Source of the DNA: Kineosporia aurantiaca JCM 3230
GTDB lineage: Bacteria > Actinomycetota > Actinomycetes > Actinomycetales > Kineosporiaceae
Assembly (NCBI GenBank): GCA_000719025.1
Contig: JODP01000005.1
Span: 433,448 to 497,447, forward strand
Length of the DNA: 64,000 nucleotides
Reading direction: 5' to 3'
Below are positions 41,347 to 48,995 of the stretch, in pieces (the first letter of the stretch is position 1; every line of letters starts with the position of its first letter). Made by a program: the position numbers and the translations under genes. A model generated the notes under the pieces. It saw only the letters and a program-made list of their open reading frames with translations. It ran no database searches and was not told the DNA's origin.

Positions 41347-41970
41347 ATGGCTCTCATCCACAAGGCGACGCTTACCCCGTCGAAGATCGAGCTACTCACA
41401 CCTTGGCTTCGCTCGCGTTCCTGGGCGGATGACGTTTCCGGGGTACGGAACGCCGGCGCCTACCGTTTCGACGACCCGGACGGCCAGGTCGGGATCGAGA
41501 CCTTCCTGCTGGCCGCGGACAACGGGACCGTTCTGCACGTCCCCGCCACCTACCGCGCCGAGCCGTTGCCCGGCGCGGACGAGCACCTGATCGGCACCCT
41601 CGAGCACTCCGTCCTGGGCACCCGCTGGGTGTACGACGGCTGCGGCGACCCGTTGTGGGCATCAGTCGTGGCTGGGGTAATCCTCACCGGTGGGTCACAA
41701 GCCTCCGAAATGGTGGACGATGGTGAGGGCGGAAGAGTTGAGCGCACCCCGACCGCGACGGCAGTTGGGAGCGGTACGCCCGGCACCGAGGTGCCCGCAG
41801 TGGTCGGGGCCCAGCCGCACGACGAGGTCGGGTACACCGTGGTGACGACCGGCGGGCCGGTGCTGGTCGTGGCCCGGGTGGTCGGGAACGAGCTCACCGG
41901 GGTCACCCAGACCCTGTCGGTGCGCTGGACGGAGTCCGAACCGGTGGTCGTGGCCGGGATTCGTCAGTAG
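41347..41970 (+). CDS. Maltokinase N-terminal-cap-like domain protein
   Basis: A 207-residue protein resembling the N-terminal cap of actinobacterial maltokinase, without the kinase. The GAYRFDDPDGQVGIETFLL, LHVPATYRAEPLPGA and LIGTLEHSVLGTRWVYDGCG segments are characteristic from memory. The C-terminal 50 residues form a beta-rich tail. It might bind or modulate trehalose/maltose-phosphate pathway enzymes, but nothing around it supports a specific role. It is convergent with the next gene and overlaps it by 7 nt. Confidence 0.7.
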   Translation: MALIHKATLTPSKIELLTPWLRSRSWADDVSGVRNAGAYRFDDPDGQVGIETFLLAADNGTVLHVPATYRAEPLPGADEHLIGTLEHSVLGTRWVYDGCGDPLWASVVAGVILTGGSQASEMVDDGEGGRVERTPTATAVGSGTPGTEVPAVVGAQPHDEVGYTVVTTGGPVLVVARVVGNELTGVTQTLSVRWTESEPVVVAGIRQ

Positions 41971-42734
41971 ACCCGGGAAATCAGCCTTTTCGGGACCGGG
42001 CCGATCCCGAGGCCGAAACCGGTCAGCACCTCGCGAATATCGTCCACCATCAGGGATCCGTGCCGCTCGAGCTGCACGCCTTCGGCGCCGAAGCTCAGCA
42101 CGCTGGTGGACATCGGGGCGAAGCGCGGGTAAGCGGCCCGGGTGGCTTCCTCGTCCTTGTGCTCCAGCAGGGCGAAGTCCGGCTCATGCCCGAATTCCTC
42201 CAGCAAACCGGCGGCCCGCCAATGGGCTGGGGAGTCATCCGCGCCGATGCTGTGGCGGGAACGGTTGGCCGAGGTGACGTAGAGCAGATCGGTTCCGGCC
42301 GCGTCCAAACAGCGGGCCAGGAACGCGTTCGACGGGCAGGCGTAGCCCGGGGCGATGACCTGCACGGTACGGACGCCGTCCTGGACCTGGGTGAGATGGT
42401 CGGGGATGTGGGGGGCGGCGGGCCCCCGGAACCCGAAAGGACCGATCCCGTAGAAGGTATCGATCACGCTGAGGATTTTCCGGCGGTCCGGGACCATCGT
42501 CCAGTCGAACTGCTCCGCGATCCGGGAGGGCGGCACGGCAATGCTGCCCACCTGATCCGCCGGGCGTCCCTTCATCACATTAACCCGGCGCACCCACTCA
42601 GCCTCCGGGCGCGCGGTGATCGCGTAGAAGTTGGCGAAGCCGTGGCCGACGATCGTCCCGGCGGCCAGCCAGTCGGCCATCAGGGCCTGCGCGGCCGGAT
42701 CGGTGAGTTCGGCGGAGATCGTGCTCGTCGTCAT
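41964..42734 (-). CDS. Sua5/YciO/YrdC-family protein
   Basis: A 256-residue YrdC-like protein. The family makes threonylcarbamoyl-AMP for tRNA t6A or carries out related carbamoyl chemistry. VNVMKGRPADQVGSIA carries the KxR nucleotide/phosphate segment and YVTSANRSRHS the TSANxSG-like motif, here with Arg-His in place of Ser-Gly. The N-terminus is divergent. No HypF or TsaD genes are near, so it is probably a paralogue and not the housekeeping TsaC. Confidence 0.75.
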   Translation of the reverse strand: MTTSTISAELTDPAAQALMADWLAAGTIVGHGFANFYAITARPEAEWVRRVNVMKGRPADQVGSIAVPPSRIAEQFDWTMVPDRRKILSVIDTFYGIGPFGFRGPAAPHIPDHLTQVQDGVRTVQVIAPGYACPSNAFLARCLDAAGTDLLYVTSANRSRHSIGADDSPAHWRAAGLLEEFGHEPDFALLEHKDEEATRAAYPRFAPMSTSVLSFGAEGVQLERHGSLMVDDIREVLTGFGLGIGPVPKRLISRVY

Positions 42735-42803
42735 GCTCAGATGAGCCCCGGCGGGTATCTCTGGATATCGGCCGTCCGAGCGAACCGGGCTGTCCTTCTA
42801 CCG

Positions 42804-42842
42804 GCGAAAGGCCCGCTCCCGTTATGGGGGCGGGCCTTTCGC
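42804..42842 (-). terminator. Hairpin terminator of the DUF6345-like gene
   Basis: GCGAAAGGCCCGCTCCC (42804-42820) pairs with GGGGGCGGGCCTTTCGC (42826-42842) with one G-T mismatch and a 5-nt loop, 9 bp beyond the minus-strand stop. Confidence 0.82.
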
Positions 42843-42850
42843 GGATCAGA

Positions 42851-44743
42851 TCAGACGACGCCGCTCACCGAGACGTAGCCGATCAGCGGGCTGGTCGTGC
42901 TCCCGGGGCGGATGTCCGGGCCGACCGAGCCCTGGCCCCAGTAGTGGTCACCCAGGTTGGTGACCCAGCCCGTGGTGGCCGGGCTCATCGAACGCCAGCG
43001 CACCCCGCTCGGCTCCAGGTCGTTGGCCATCGACGCCCAGGCCTGCTGCACGGTGAGGGCCGGCCGCACCGTCCACCAGAGGAACTTCTCCGGGAACAGG
43101 TAGTTCGCGAACCGGGCCCCGGTGCCGCCGTTCAGGCAGTAGGCGCTGGTGTCGAACCCGTTCATCAGGTGCAGCCCCTGGAAGGACTTGCCCCAGCGGC
43201 CGAAGTAGTCGTGGGCGCCGTTGGTGTCCTTCAGCACCTCGCAGCTCTCCAGCTGCAGCCACTCCAGGTTGTCGTCCCCCCAGCGGGCGTCGGCCGGCGT
43301 GATGCTGGTGTCGTCGTGGTTGCCCTTGAAGGTGAAGCCGCCCGACCAGCCGTGGCCGGTGTACCACTGGGCATCCACCTTGTCGACGTAGCTGGCGTCC
43401 CAGCCGTTCTGGTTCTTGTCCTTGAAGTCCTTCTCAAAGGCGCTGGCGCCCCGGAAGTCGAAGGACACGGTGTGCCCCTTCGACTGGATCACCGACTTGA
43501 ACCCGTTCGCGCTGTCCTGCGCGCACTGCCACTCGTCCACCGTCTGCTCAATCCCGTTGGTGGCCAGCGCACCCCCGTTGCCGCCCTGAACCCCGGTCGC
43601 CGAAGCGTCCCCCTTCAGGTTCGGCAGATCGACGTGCGCGGTCGTGGTCAGGCCGTTCGCGTCGGTCACGGTGACGGTCAGGGTCTCGGTGAAGGCCGTG
43701 GCCAGATCCCGGGGCTGCCCGGAGTACCTGATCTCCGCGGTCTTCGGGTCGTCCAGGGCCACTGAGGACGAGGCCCAGCTGTACGAGTACGGCGCCGAGC
43801 CACCCCGCACCCCGGCGCTCGCCGACACCGTCCGGCCGTTGCCGGACGCCTTCAGAGCAACTGTGGGAGCCAGCGACGGCGCGGCCGACACCGTCTTCCC
43901 CAGGTACTTGCTGTCGGTGCTCAACTGGCCGGTGGGCTGGCAGATGTAGTGCGGAAGAAGCGCCCCCACCGTGCCCTGCCCACTCCCCCGGACCGCACTC
44001 AGCGCCGGGGCGTAGTAGCCGAGAACGGGCGTGTTCTGCCGGACCTTGGCCCCGTAGAGCTGGATGCACGCGGCCTGCGCCTGCTCCGGGCTGATGATCT
44101 CGACCTTGTCCGAGGCCTCGACCTGGCGCACCGCCTGGCTGAGCTGAACCACACTGCCGTCACCGGCGAACGAGGCCCGCTGCTTCGCCCCCGGCCCGAC
44201 CACCGGCACCCCACCCAGCGTCAGCTGGTAGGAGACGGTGGTGTCGAGATTGACGCTACGGATCACCTTTCCGCGGGCATCGCTCTGATCCACCTGCGTG
44301 TGATCGACCGACGGCACCGCCCCGTACCCCTTGGGTACCGAAAGGATGCTCTTGGCCCGCCGAAGGGCCTCGTCGTCCGAAATTGTCGTGATCTGTCCGA
44401 GCGCGTCGAAGTCGACCGCCTCGGACAGCGTGGCCTGGCCGGACTCGTCCACTCCCCGGCTCACCGCCTTGGCCGGCACCCGGCCGAAGCGCTTCTCGTC
44501 GGTGAAGGCGAAGGAACCGTCCGGGCGCAGGGCATTACCGACCCCGGCGTTCTTCGCCAGTGTCGCCGCTGCGTCGGCGGTAAGTCCCTCCTGCACGACC
44601 TTGTACACGGTGGCGGTGAGAGCGGCCGCATTCGGGGCGGCCTGCGCACTGACGACCGGCATCAGCACGGCGGCGCCGGTGGTCGCGGTGACCAAGCTGA
44701 GGACAAGTGCGCGGTTCCGGCCGCGCGAAGGCGTTCTGGGCAT
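42851..44743 (-). CDS. Secreted DUF6345-like protein with Ig/PKD-like repeat
   Basis: A 630-residue exported protein. A Sec signal (residues about 10-36) ends in AQAAP. An N-terminal helical/beta region runs to about 290, followed by an Ig/PKD-like segment (SGNGRTVSASAGVRGGSAPY, about 300-380). The C-terminal domain contains QWYTGHGWSGGF, DNLEWLQLESCEVLKD and YFGRWGKSFQGLHLMNGF, which I associate with the DUF6345 family. The conserved GHG and ESC suggest a caspase/gingipain-like cysteine protease (His then Cys dyad), but this is inference. GGGAG precedes the ATG. The gene stands alone. Confidence 0.75.
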   Translation of the reverse strand: MPRTPSRGRNRALVLSLVTATTGAAVLMPVVSAQAAPNAAALTATVYKVVQEGLTADAAATLAKNAGVGNALRPDGSFAFTDEKRFGRVPAKAVSRGVDESGQATLSEAVDFDALGQITTISDDEALRRAKSILSVPKGYGAVPSVDHTQVDQSDARGKVIRSVNLDTTVSYQLTLGGVPVVGPGAKQRASFAGDGSVVQLSQAVRQVEASDKVEIISPEQAQAACIQLYGAKVRQNTPVLGYYAPALSAVRGSGQGTVGALLPHYICQPTGQLSTDSKYLGKTVSAAPSLAPTVALKASGNGRTVSASAGVRGGSAPYSYSWASSSVALDDPKTAEIRYSGQPRDLATAFTETLTVTVTDANGLTTTAHVDLPNLKGDASATGVQGGNGGALATNGIEQTVDEWQCAQDSANGFKSVIQSKGHTVSFDFRGASAFEKDFKDKNQNGWDASYVDKVDAQWYTGHGWSGGFTFKGNHDDTSITPADARWGDDNLEWLQLESCEVLKDTNGAHDYFGRWGKSFQGLHLMNGFDTSAYCLNGGTGARFANYLFPEKFLWWTVRPALTVQQAWASMANDLEPSGVRWRSMSPATTGWVTNLGDHYWGQGSVGPDIRPGSTTSPLIGYVSVSGVV

Positions 44744-44904
44744 GGGAAGCTCCCTGATCGGATAGCCGGGCGGGCAGGCCCGGCACCCGTAGAGGAGAGC
44801 GACCTGCGCTCAGCAGATACACAGTCAGCAATCAGGATTTAACTTTGCGTTACGCTTGAGTAGGCCCGCCTGCCCGTCGGAGCCGCGGAGTAGGGTCCGG
44901 TGCC

Positions 44905-45639
44905 GTGAAGCTTCGTGAGGAAAGAGTGTCGGTCCCAGGGGCCGGCCACGAGATCAAATCGGTCGTGATCGCCCCCGCCGACGGCCTCCCCCGCCCCGGC
45001 GTCCTGCTCTACACCGACATCTTCCAGCTGACCGAGTCCACCCTCCGCACGGCCCGCCGCCTGGCCGCCTCCGGATTCCTGGTCCTCGTCCCCGAGATCT
45101 ACCCCCGCGGCGAACTCGCCGGTGTCGCCCTCGAATTCGACGACGACGGCAAGGCCCGGGGCCTGGCCGGCGCCGCCTCGATGCCCACCGCCGAGTACGA
45201 CGAGGACCGCACCAGTGCCCTCGACTACCTCGCGGCCCGCCCCGACGTCACCGAGGTCCTGGTCACCGGCTTCTGCCTCGGCGGCCACCTGGCCTTCCGC
45301 GCCGCCTTCGACGAACGCGTCGCGGCCACCGTCTGCTTCTACCCGACCGGGCTGCAGGACGGGAAACTCGGCGCCGACGTTGCCGATTCCCTCTCCCGAG
45401 CGGGCGAGATCAAGGGCCGGCTGTTCATCATCTTCGGCTCCAAGGACCCGCACGTGCCCGCCCCGGCCCGCCTCCAGGTGATCTCAGCGCTCTACGCGGC
45501 CGGACTGGAGGACACGGAGCTTCATGTCTACGCCGGCGGCGAGCATGCCTTTATGCGCGACATTGGGGCGCGGCATGATCCGGAACTGACGGATCTGGCT
45601 CTGCGGGAGGCGGTTTCGTTCTTCAGCGGGCGGTCATAA
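44905..45639 (+). CDS. Dienelactone hydrolase-family protein
   Basis: A 244-residue alpha/beta hydrolase. The catalytic triad is visible as Cys124 (TGFCLGGHL), Asp181 (FGSKDPHVP) and His214 (GGEHAFMRD), the arrangement of carboxymethylenebutenolidase. Cys rather than Ser as nucleophile marks the dienelactone hydrolase family. No aromatic ring-cleavage genes are near, so the natural ester may differ. The GTG start has only a weak ribosome binding site. Confidence 0.9.
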   Translation: MKLREERVSVPGAGHEIKSVVIAPADGLPRPGVLLYTDIFQLTESTLRTARRLAASGFLVLVPEIYPRGELAGVALEFDDDGKARGLAGAASMPTAEYDEDRTSALDYLAARPDVTEVLVTGFCLGGHLAFRAAFDERVAATVCFYPTGLQDGKLGADVADSLSRAGEIKGRLFIIFGSKDPHVPAPARLQVISALYAAGLEDTELHVYAGGEHAFMRDIGARHDPELTDLALREAVSFFSGRS

Positions 45640-45660
45640 GGGCTGACTCTTGAGCGCAAC

Positions 45661-45693
45661 GATGGGGGCGGCGTGGTTTACACCGTCCCCATC
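45661..45693. terminator. Imperfect hairpin between convergent genes
   Basis: GATGGGG (45661-45667) pairs with CCCCATC (45687-45693) and the stem can be extended inward with mismatches. It fills most of the 62-bp gap between the dienelactone hydrolase and the DUF397 gene. Confidence 0.6.
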
Positions 45694-45701
45694 AGCGCGT
45701 T

Positions 45702-46043
45702 CTAGAGGTCGAACTCGCCGGCGCGGACGCCCTCCAGGAAGATGTCCCAGTCACAACGCGAGAAAGTCAGCGACTCGTCACTGTCACGACAAGCCACCTC
45801 GACGTCGTCCGAGCCGCCCGATACGCGAATAGCGCTGGTCTCGGCAGCCCTCGAGTGCCCTTGGGCCTCGGCCACAAACCCGACCCAGTCGGACCGGTTG
45901 AAGGTAATGTAGTTCTGGCCGTTCCGGCTGTCCCGCAGATGGACGGCCCGCGAGGTCACGGCCAGTTCGACACACTGGCCGTTCGAACAGGTGCTGGACC
46001 GTTTCCACCGTCCCGCCGATGACATCCCGCATTGCTCAGACAT
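45702..46043 (-). CDS. DUF397 protein with a duplicated half
   Basis: A 113-residue cytosolic protein. The first half (about 12-60) is a standard DUF397 unit: WKRSSTCSNGQCVELAV, VHLRDS, YITFNRSDWVGFV. The second half repeats the later part: IRVSGGSDDVEVACRDS then SLTFSRCDWDIFLEGVRAGEF. DUF397 proteins are usually 60-75 residues and are encoded beside XRE/DUF5753 regulators that control development or antibiotic production in actinomycetes. AGGAGG is placed well before the ATG. It is divergent from another DUF397 gene across a 439-bp gap. Confidence 0.85.
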   Translation of the reverse strand: MSEQCGMSSAGRWKRSSTCSNGQCVELAVTSRAVHLRDSRNGQNYITFNRSDWVGFVAEAQGHSRAAETSAIRVSGGSDDVEVACRDSDESLTFSRCDWDIFLEGVRAGEFDL

Positions 46044-46482
46044 GGCTCCTCCTCCGCCTTAACGCTCCCCTCGATCACGGTAGGTAGGGGCTCGGCAGCG
46101 AAACAAGGCGCGTTCTGGCCCTGCAACAGCACTCGTGCGGCGATCCGGTTGGACCAGACGAGTGGATGCCAACAACACTTACCGCTTACCTGCCCCCGAT
46201 CCCTCTACGATCATCCAACACAGAGTGATCGTTTCGTTACAATGAGATCACGAATCCGTCGCGTTCCCGTCACCCACAGGTGCAGTCCTGGATATTTGGT
46301 CAGGCCTATCCGACACGCCGCTATCGTTGCGAATTGAGCTCTGAAGTAACCTCAGCTCCTTTAGGATTCTGCCAATCCGTGGCCGCCATTTGCCCATGTC
46401 AATATCATGGCGTTGAAATGGTTTACACGGGGCTGACAATGAAGTCAGGCGTCGCTGACTCCTATAGCAGAGGACCCCGCGC
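46044..46482. promoter_or_regulatory. 439-bp divergent, relatively AT-rich intergenic region between DUF397 genes
   Basis: No convincing gene; the short ORFs lack family features. Base composition falls to roughly half GC from about 46200 to 46470, well below the surroundings. It holds an inverted repeat GTGATC (46225-46230)/GATCAC (46246-46251). For the plus-strand gene there are TTGAAA (46413) with GACAAT 16 bp further, and a TATAGC box at 46463 preceded directly by the perfect repeat AGTCAG-N6-CTGACT (46443-46460). These look like promoter and operator parts for a regulated gene pair. Confidence 0.5.
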
Positions 46483-46701
46483 ATGTCCGGTGATTACGCC
46501 GACCCCAGAACTGTCACGTCCGGCGAATGGAAAGTGTCGAGCTTCTGCTCCTCCGGAACCTGTGTGCAAGTACAGGTCTCAAGAGACTCAGGGGTCATTC
46601 GGGTTCGCAATTCTCAGAAGCCCGAGGCAGCGATCACCTTCGACACCGACGAGTGGGCCGCTTTTGTGGCCGGTGTCCGAAACGCCGAATTCGACGTCTG
46701 A
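46483..46701 (+). CDS. DUF397 protein
   Basis: A 72-residue single-unit DUF397 protein: GEWKVSSFCSSGTCVQVQV, GVIRVRNSQ, ITFDTDEWAAFVAGVRNAEF. The C-terminus FVAGVRNAEFDV closely resembles that of the divergent DUF397 protein (FLEGVRAGEFDL), so the two are probably paralogues from a local duplication. It is convergent with the XRE/DUF5753 regulator that would be its usual partner. Confidence 0.9.
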   Translation: MSGDYADPRTVTSGEWKVSSFCSSGTCVQVQVSRDSGVIRVRNSQKPEAAITFDTDEWAAFVAGVRNAEFDV

Positions 46702-46726
46702 CCCGACCGCCGAATTTCTTTCTCAC

Positions 46727-46768
46727 CCGGTGAGGAGGGCGGCCGAACATGCCGCCCTTCTCCACCGG
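46727..46768. terminator. Hairpin between DUF397 and XRE genes
   Basis: The outer CCGGTG...CACCGG and inner GGGCGGC...GCCGCCC arms form a stem with one bulge and a 7-nt loop between the two convergent stops. Confidence 0.65.
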
Positions 46769-46784
46769 CTTCACCGCCAAGAGC

Positions 46785-47657
46785 TCAGCCGCCGGCCAGG
46801 GCGCGGAGGAAGGCCTTCAGCCACGCCGTGCTCTCGACCGGAGGAAGCGCGTTCTTCACGGCGATACTGTTGAAAACGACCCGGTAGTGCTCGACCGCCT
46901 TGGGGTGCTCGATCAGACGCACCCCGAGCAGGCCCTCGACCAGCACAGTGGGCCCCAGATCAGTCGGCTCGAAGGCGCTCAGGATGTGGAATGATCCGTC
47001 CAGGCCGGGATAGCAGCCCTTGGAGAACGGGACCACCTGCAGCTTCAGACTGGTCAGGTCCGAAGAAAGTTCAATCATTCTCCGGACCTGCCGTTCCACC
47101 ACCCCGTCTCCCATCGGGCGGTGGAACATTGCCTCGTCGACCACCACATGGAACGACATCTCGCCGCTCAGAAGGCGCTCCTGGCGTTTGCGGCGCAGGG
47201 TTACCTGGTCCTCGATGAAGAGTTCTCCGAGTTCCCCCTCGGGGCGCAGATTACCCAGCAGCGCCCGGGTCATTTCGGGAGTCTGCAGCAGTCCCGGCCA
47301 CCGGAGGTTCTCGAACATGTCTATCCTCGTGGCGGCGGTCTCAAGGCCGTAGTAGGTCTCCGACTGCTCGTCGTGCGTACTGAACTCCTCCCACCAGCCT
47401 TTCCGGCGCGCCTCCAGGACCAGCTCCTGCAACTGCCCGACCTCTTGCTCAGACGCTCCGTAGTACCGCGCCAGGTCACGCACGTCCCGCGGCTGCGGCA
47501 TTCGGTCGCCACTCTCGAGGCGCGAGATCTTGGACGGACTCACGAGAAGCTCCCGCGCCGCGTCGTCCGTACTCTTCCCAGCCGTCAGCCGCATGCGGCG
47601 GAGCCGGGCCGCCAGAGCGCGGCGACTGGCGGTGGGGTTCGGGCGTGTACCGGGCAT
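46785..47657 (-). CDS. XRE-family regulator with DUF5753 domain (WhiJ-like)
   Basis: A 290-residue regulator. The N-terminal helix-turn-helix (about 12-65) includes LRLTAGKSTDDAARE-like helices (here RLTAGKSTDDAARELLVS) and PSKISRLESGDRMP. From about 95 on is DUF5753: YYGLETAATRIDMFENLRWP, PGLLQTPEMTRALL, QRLLSGEMSFHVVVDEA-type residues and the VVPFSKGCYPGLDGSFHIL segment. From memory, such proteins pair with DUF397 proteins, which modulate their DNA binding. It is divergent from two unrecognised genes, with a 304-bp shared upstream region. Confidence 0.93.
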   Translation of the reverse strand: MPGTRPNPTASRRALAARLRRMRLTAGKSTDDAARELLVSPSKISRLESGDRMPQPRDVRDLARYYGASEQEVGQLQELVLEARRKGWWEEFSTHDEQSETYYGLETAATRIDMFENLRWPGLLQTPEMTRALLGNLRPEGELGELFIEDQVTLRRKRQERLLSGEMSFHVVVDEAMFHRPMGDGVVERQVRRMIELSSDLTSLKLQVVPFSKGCYPGLDGSFHILSAFEPTDLGPTVLVEGLLGVRLIEHPKAVEHYRVVFNSIAVKNALPPVESTAWLKAFLRALAGG

Positions 47658-47961
47658 GGCACCCCGCTCTGATCAGTGCTTGTCAATTGCCAATGGCGAT
47701 TGCATCCTGGAGTGGGATAAATGGTACGTACCCGGATGTACAAGTGCCAGTGTCAAGAGCACACCTGGTCACCCTCGCACCGCCCCGCACCTCGCAGGCC
47801 TCGCGCCGATCCTCATCGATCCAGGTCACGACATCTCTCGGCAGGTTCTCAGGTGGTTGAGACGCAGCCTCGTCCAGCTCGGAGGGCTAGGTCATGTCAC
47901 ATCGAACGTGTTCCGGCGGCGACCCGGGGCATGACAACGGAAGGCAAGGGGGTGGACGGCG
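47658..47961. promoter_or_regulatory. 304-bp divergent upstream region of the XRE gene and the 47962 gene
   Basis: No gene seen. It includes the perfect 10-bp palindrome GGTACGTACC (47723-47732), a nearby TGTACA, and a TTGACA on the minus strand close to the XRE start. These could be operator and promoter elements. The part from about 47780 to 47950 shows only GC-rich sequence with nothing I can assign. Confidence 0.4.
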
Positions 47962-48834
47962 ATGATTCCACCGATTCCACCGCGGCCCCGGGCCGAGGTC
48001 GCGTCTCCCTACGGGCCGGACGGCCCGTTCCGCAATCTTCATCGGTGCGCCCAGCGACTCGAGACCGGGGACTGGAGGGAGGTGCTGGTGCTGCTCGGGG
48101 CGGACGGCACCTCGACGCACGGGCTGGCGGCGCTGACCCGGCTGCTGGCGTTGAGCATGTTTCAGCAGACGGTCGGGGATCTGGATCGGGCGTGGGAGAA
48201 CCTGGGCGATGCGGCTCGGATCCTGCCGTCGCCGCTCACCTCGACCGACCCGGACACCGGGGATGTGACGGCGTTGTTCGAGTCCACCACGATGTTGCTG
48301 GGGGCCCGCGGAGACCAGCAGCAGGACGGTCACCATGAAGGGCGGCTGACGCTGACGCTGTCCCGGATCACCTGGCGGGAGCAGACCGAGTTGGGGCAGT
48401 TGCGGCGGCGGCCGCACCTGTACGGCAGTGCTCGGGATGCTTTGGTGCGGGCCTGTTTGGAGTTTCTGGTCTGGGTGGAGTTCGCGCCCGAGACCTGGCG
48501 GAGGCAGATCTCGCCGAGTCTGTTGCAGGGGTTTGGGATCAGTCTGCCGCGGACGCTGCATCAGCCGACGCGGAAGAACCTGTGCGAGAGGGCAAGCAAA
48601 CTGCGCCGGTTCGCGGATCCGACGCAGGGAGGTGTGAGCGACTCGGTGTGGGCTGACATCGGGGGTTATCCCGGGCTGAAGGCTCTGGCCCTGGAAGGGC
48701 TGAGCACTCAGCATGCTTCGTCCTGGCGCCTTGGGTCGAGACATGCTGTCGTGCAGCGCTTCCCGTCGCGGACCGGGTGTGTCGAGGCGTGGCGATTTGC
48801 TCAGGAGTGCTCCGGTACGGCTCCGCTCACCTGA
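47962..48834 (+). CDS. Hypothetical protein, helical, unrecognised
   Basis: A 290-residue soluble protein with no family I can name. After a Pro-rich start it looks mainly alpha-helical. FRNLHRCAQRLETGDWREVLVLL and ALTRLLALSMFQQTVGDLDRAW resemble a TPR-like helical pair. A GDVTALFESTTMLLGAR stretch and a basic C-terminal half follow. No catalytic motif, signal peptide or membrane segment stands out. GGGGGTGG lies upstream of the ATG. It is followed on the same strand by another unrecognised gene (161-bp gap). Confidence 0.6.
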   Translation: MIPPIPPRPRAEVASPYGPDGPFRNLHRCAQRLETGDWREVLVLLGADGTSTHGLAALTRLLALSMFQQTVGDLDRAWENLGDAARILPSPLTSTDPDTGDVTALFESTTMLLGARGDQQQDGHHEGRLTLTLSRITWREQTELGQLRRRPHLYGSARDALVRACLEFLVWVEFAPETWRRQISPSLLQGFGISLPRTLHQPTRKNLCERASKLRRFADPTQGGVSDSVWADIGGYPGLKALALEGLSTQHASSWRLGSRHAVVQRFPSRTGCVEAWRFAQECSGTAPLT

Positions 48835-48995
48835 GAATTTCGGAGGTCAGCTCTGGATACTGACGCCTACTGGTGAGACGATCGGTCTTGTCTCCCGCCA
48901 CTGAAATTCAGTCGCGTTCAGCGATCCGGCCATCACCCTCGCTGAAGAATCACTTCTGCGTCAGCTCTACCCGGGATCCGAAGGTGAGGCCGCTG

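Noticed and set aside
46248..46484. A 78-codon minus-strand ORF in the AT-richer gap.
   Set aside because: No ribosome binding site, no family features and it covers the presumed promoter of the DUF397 gene.
45702..47657. DUF397 plus XRE genes as a toxin-antitoxin system.
   Set aside because: The regulator is a full DUF5753 protein as in developmental WhiJ-like modules, the genes are not in one operon, and no toxin fold is visible.
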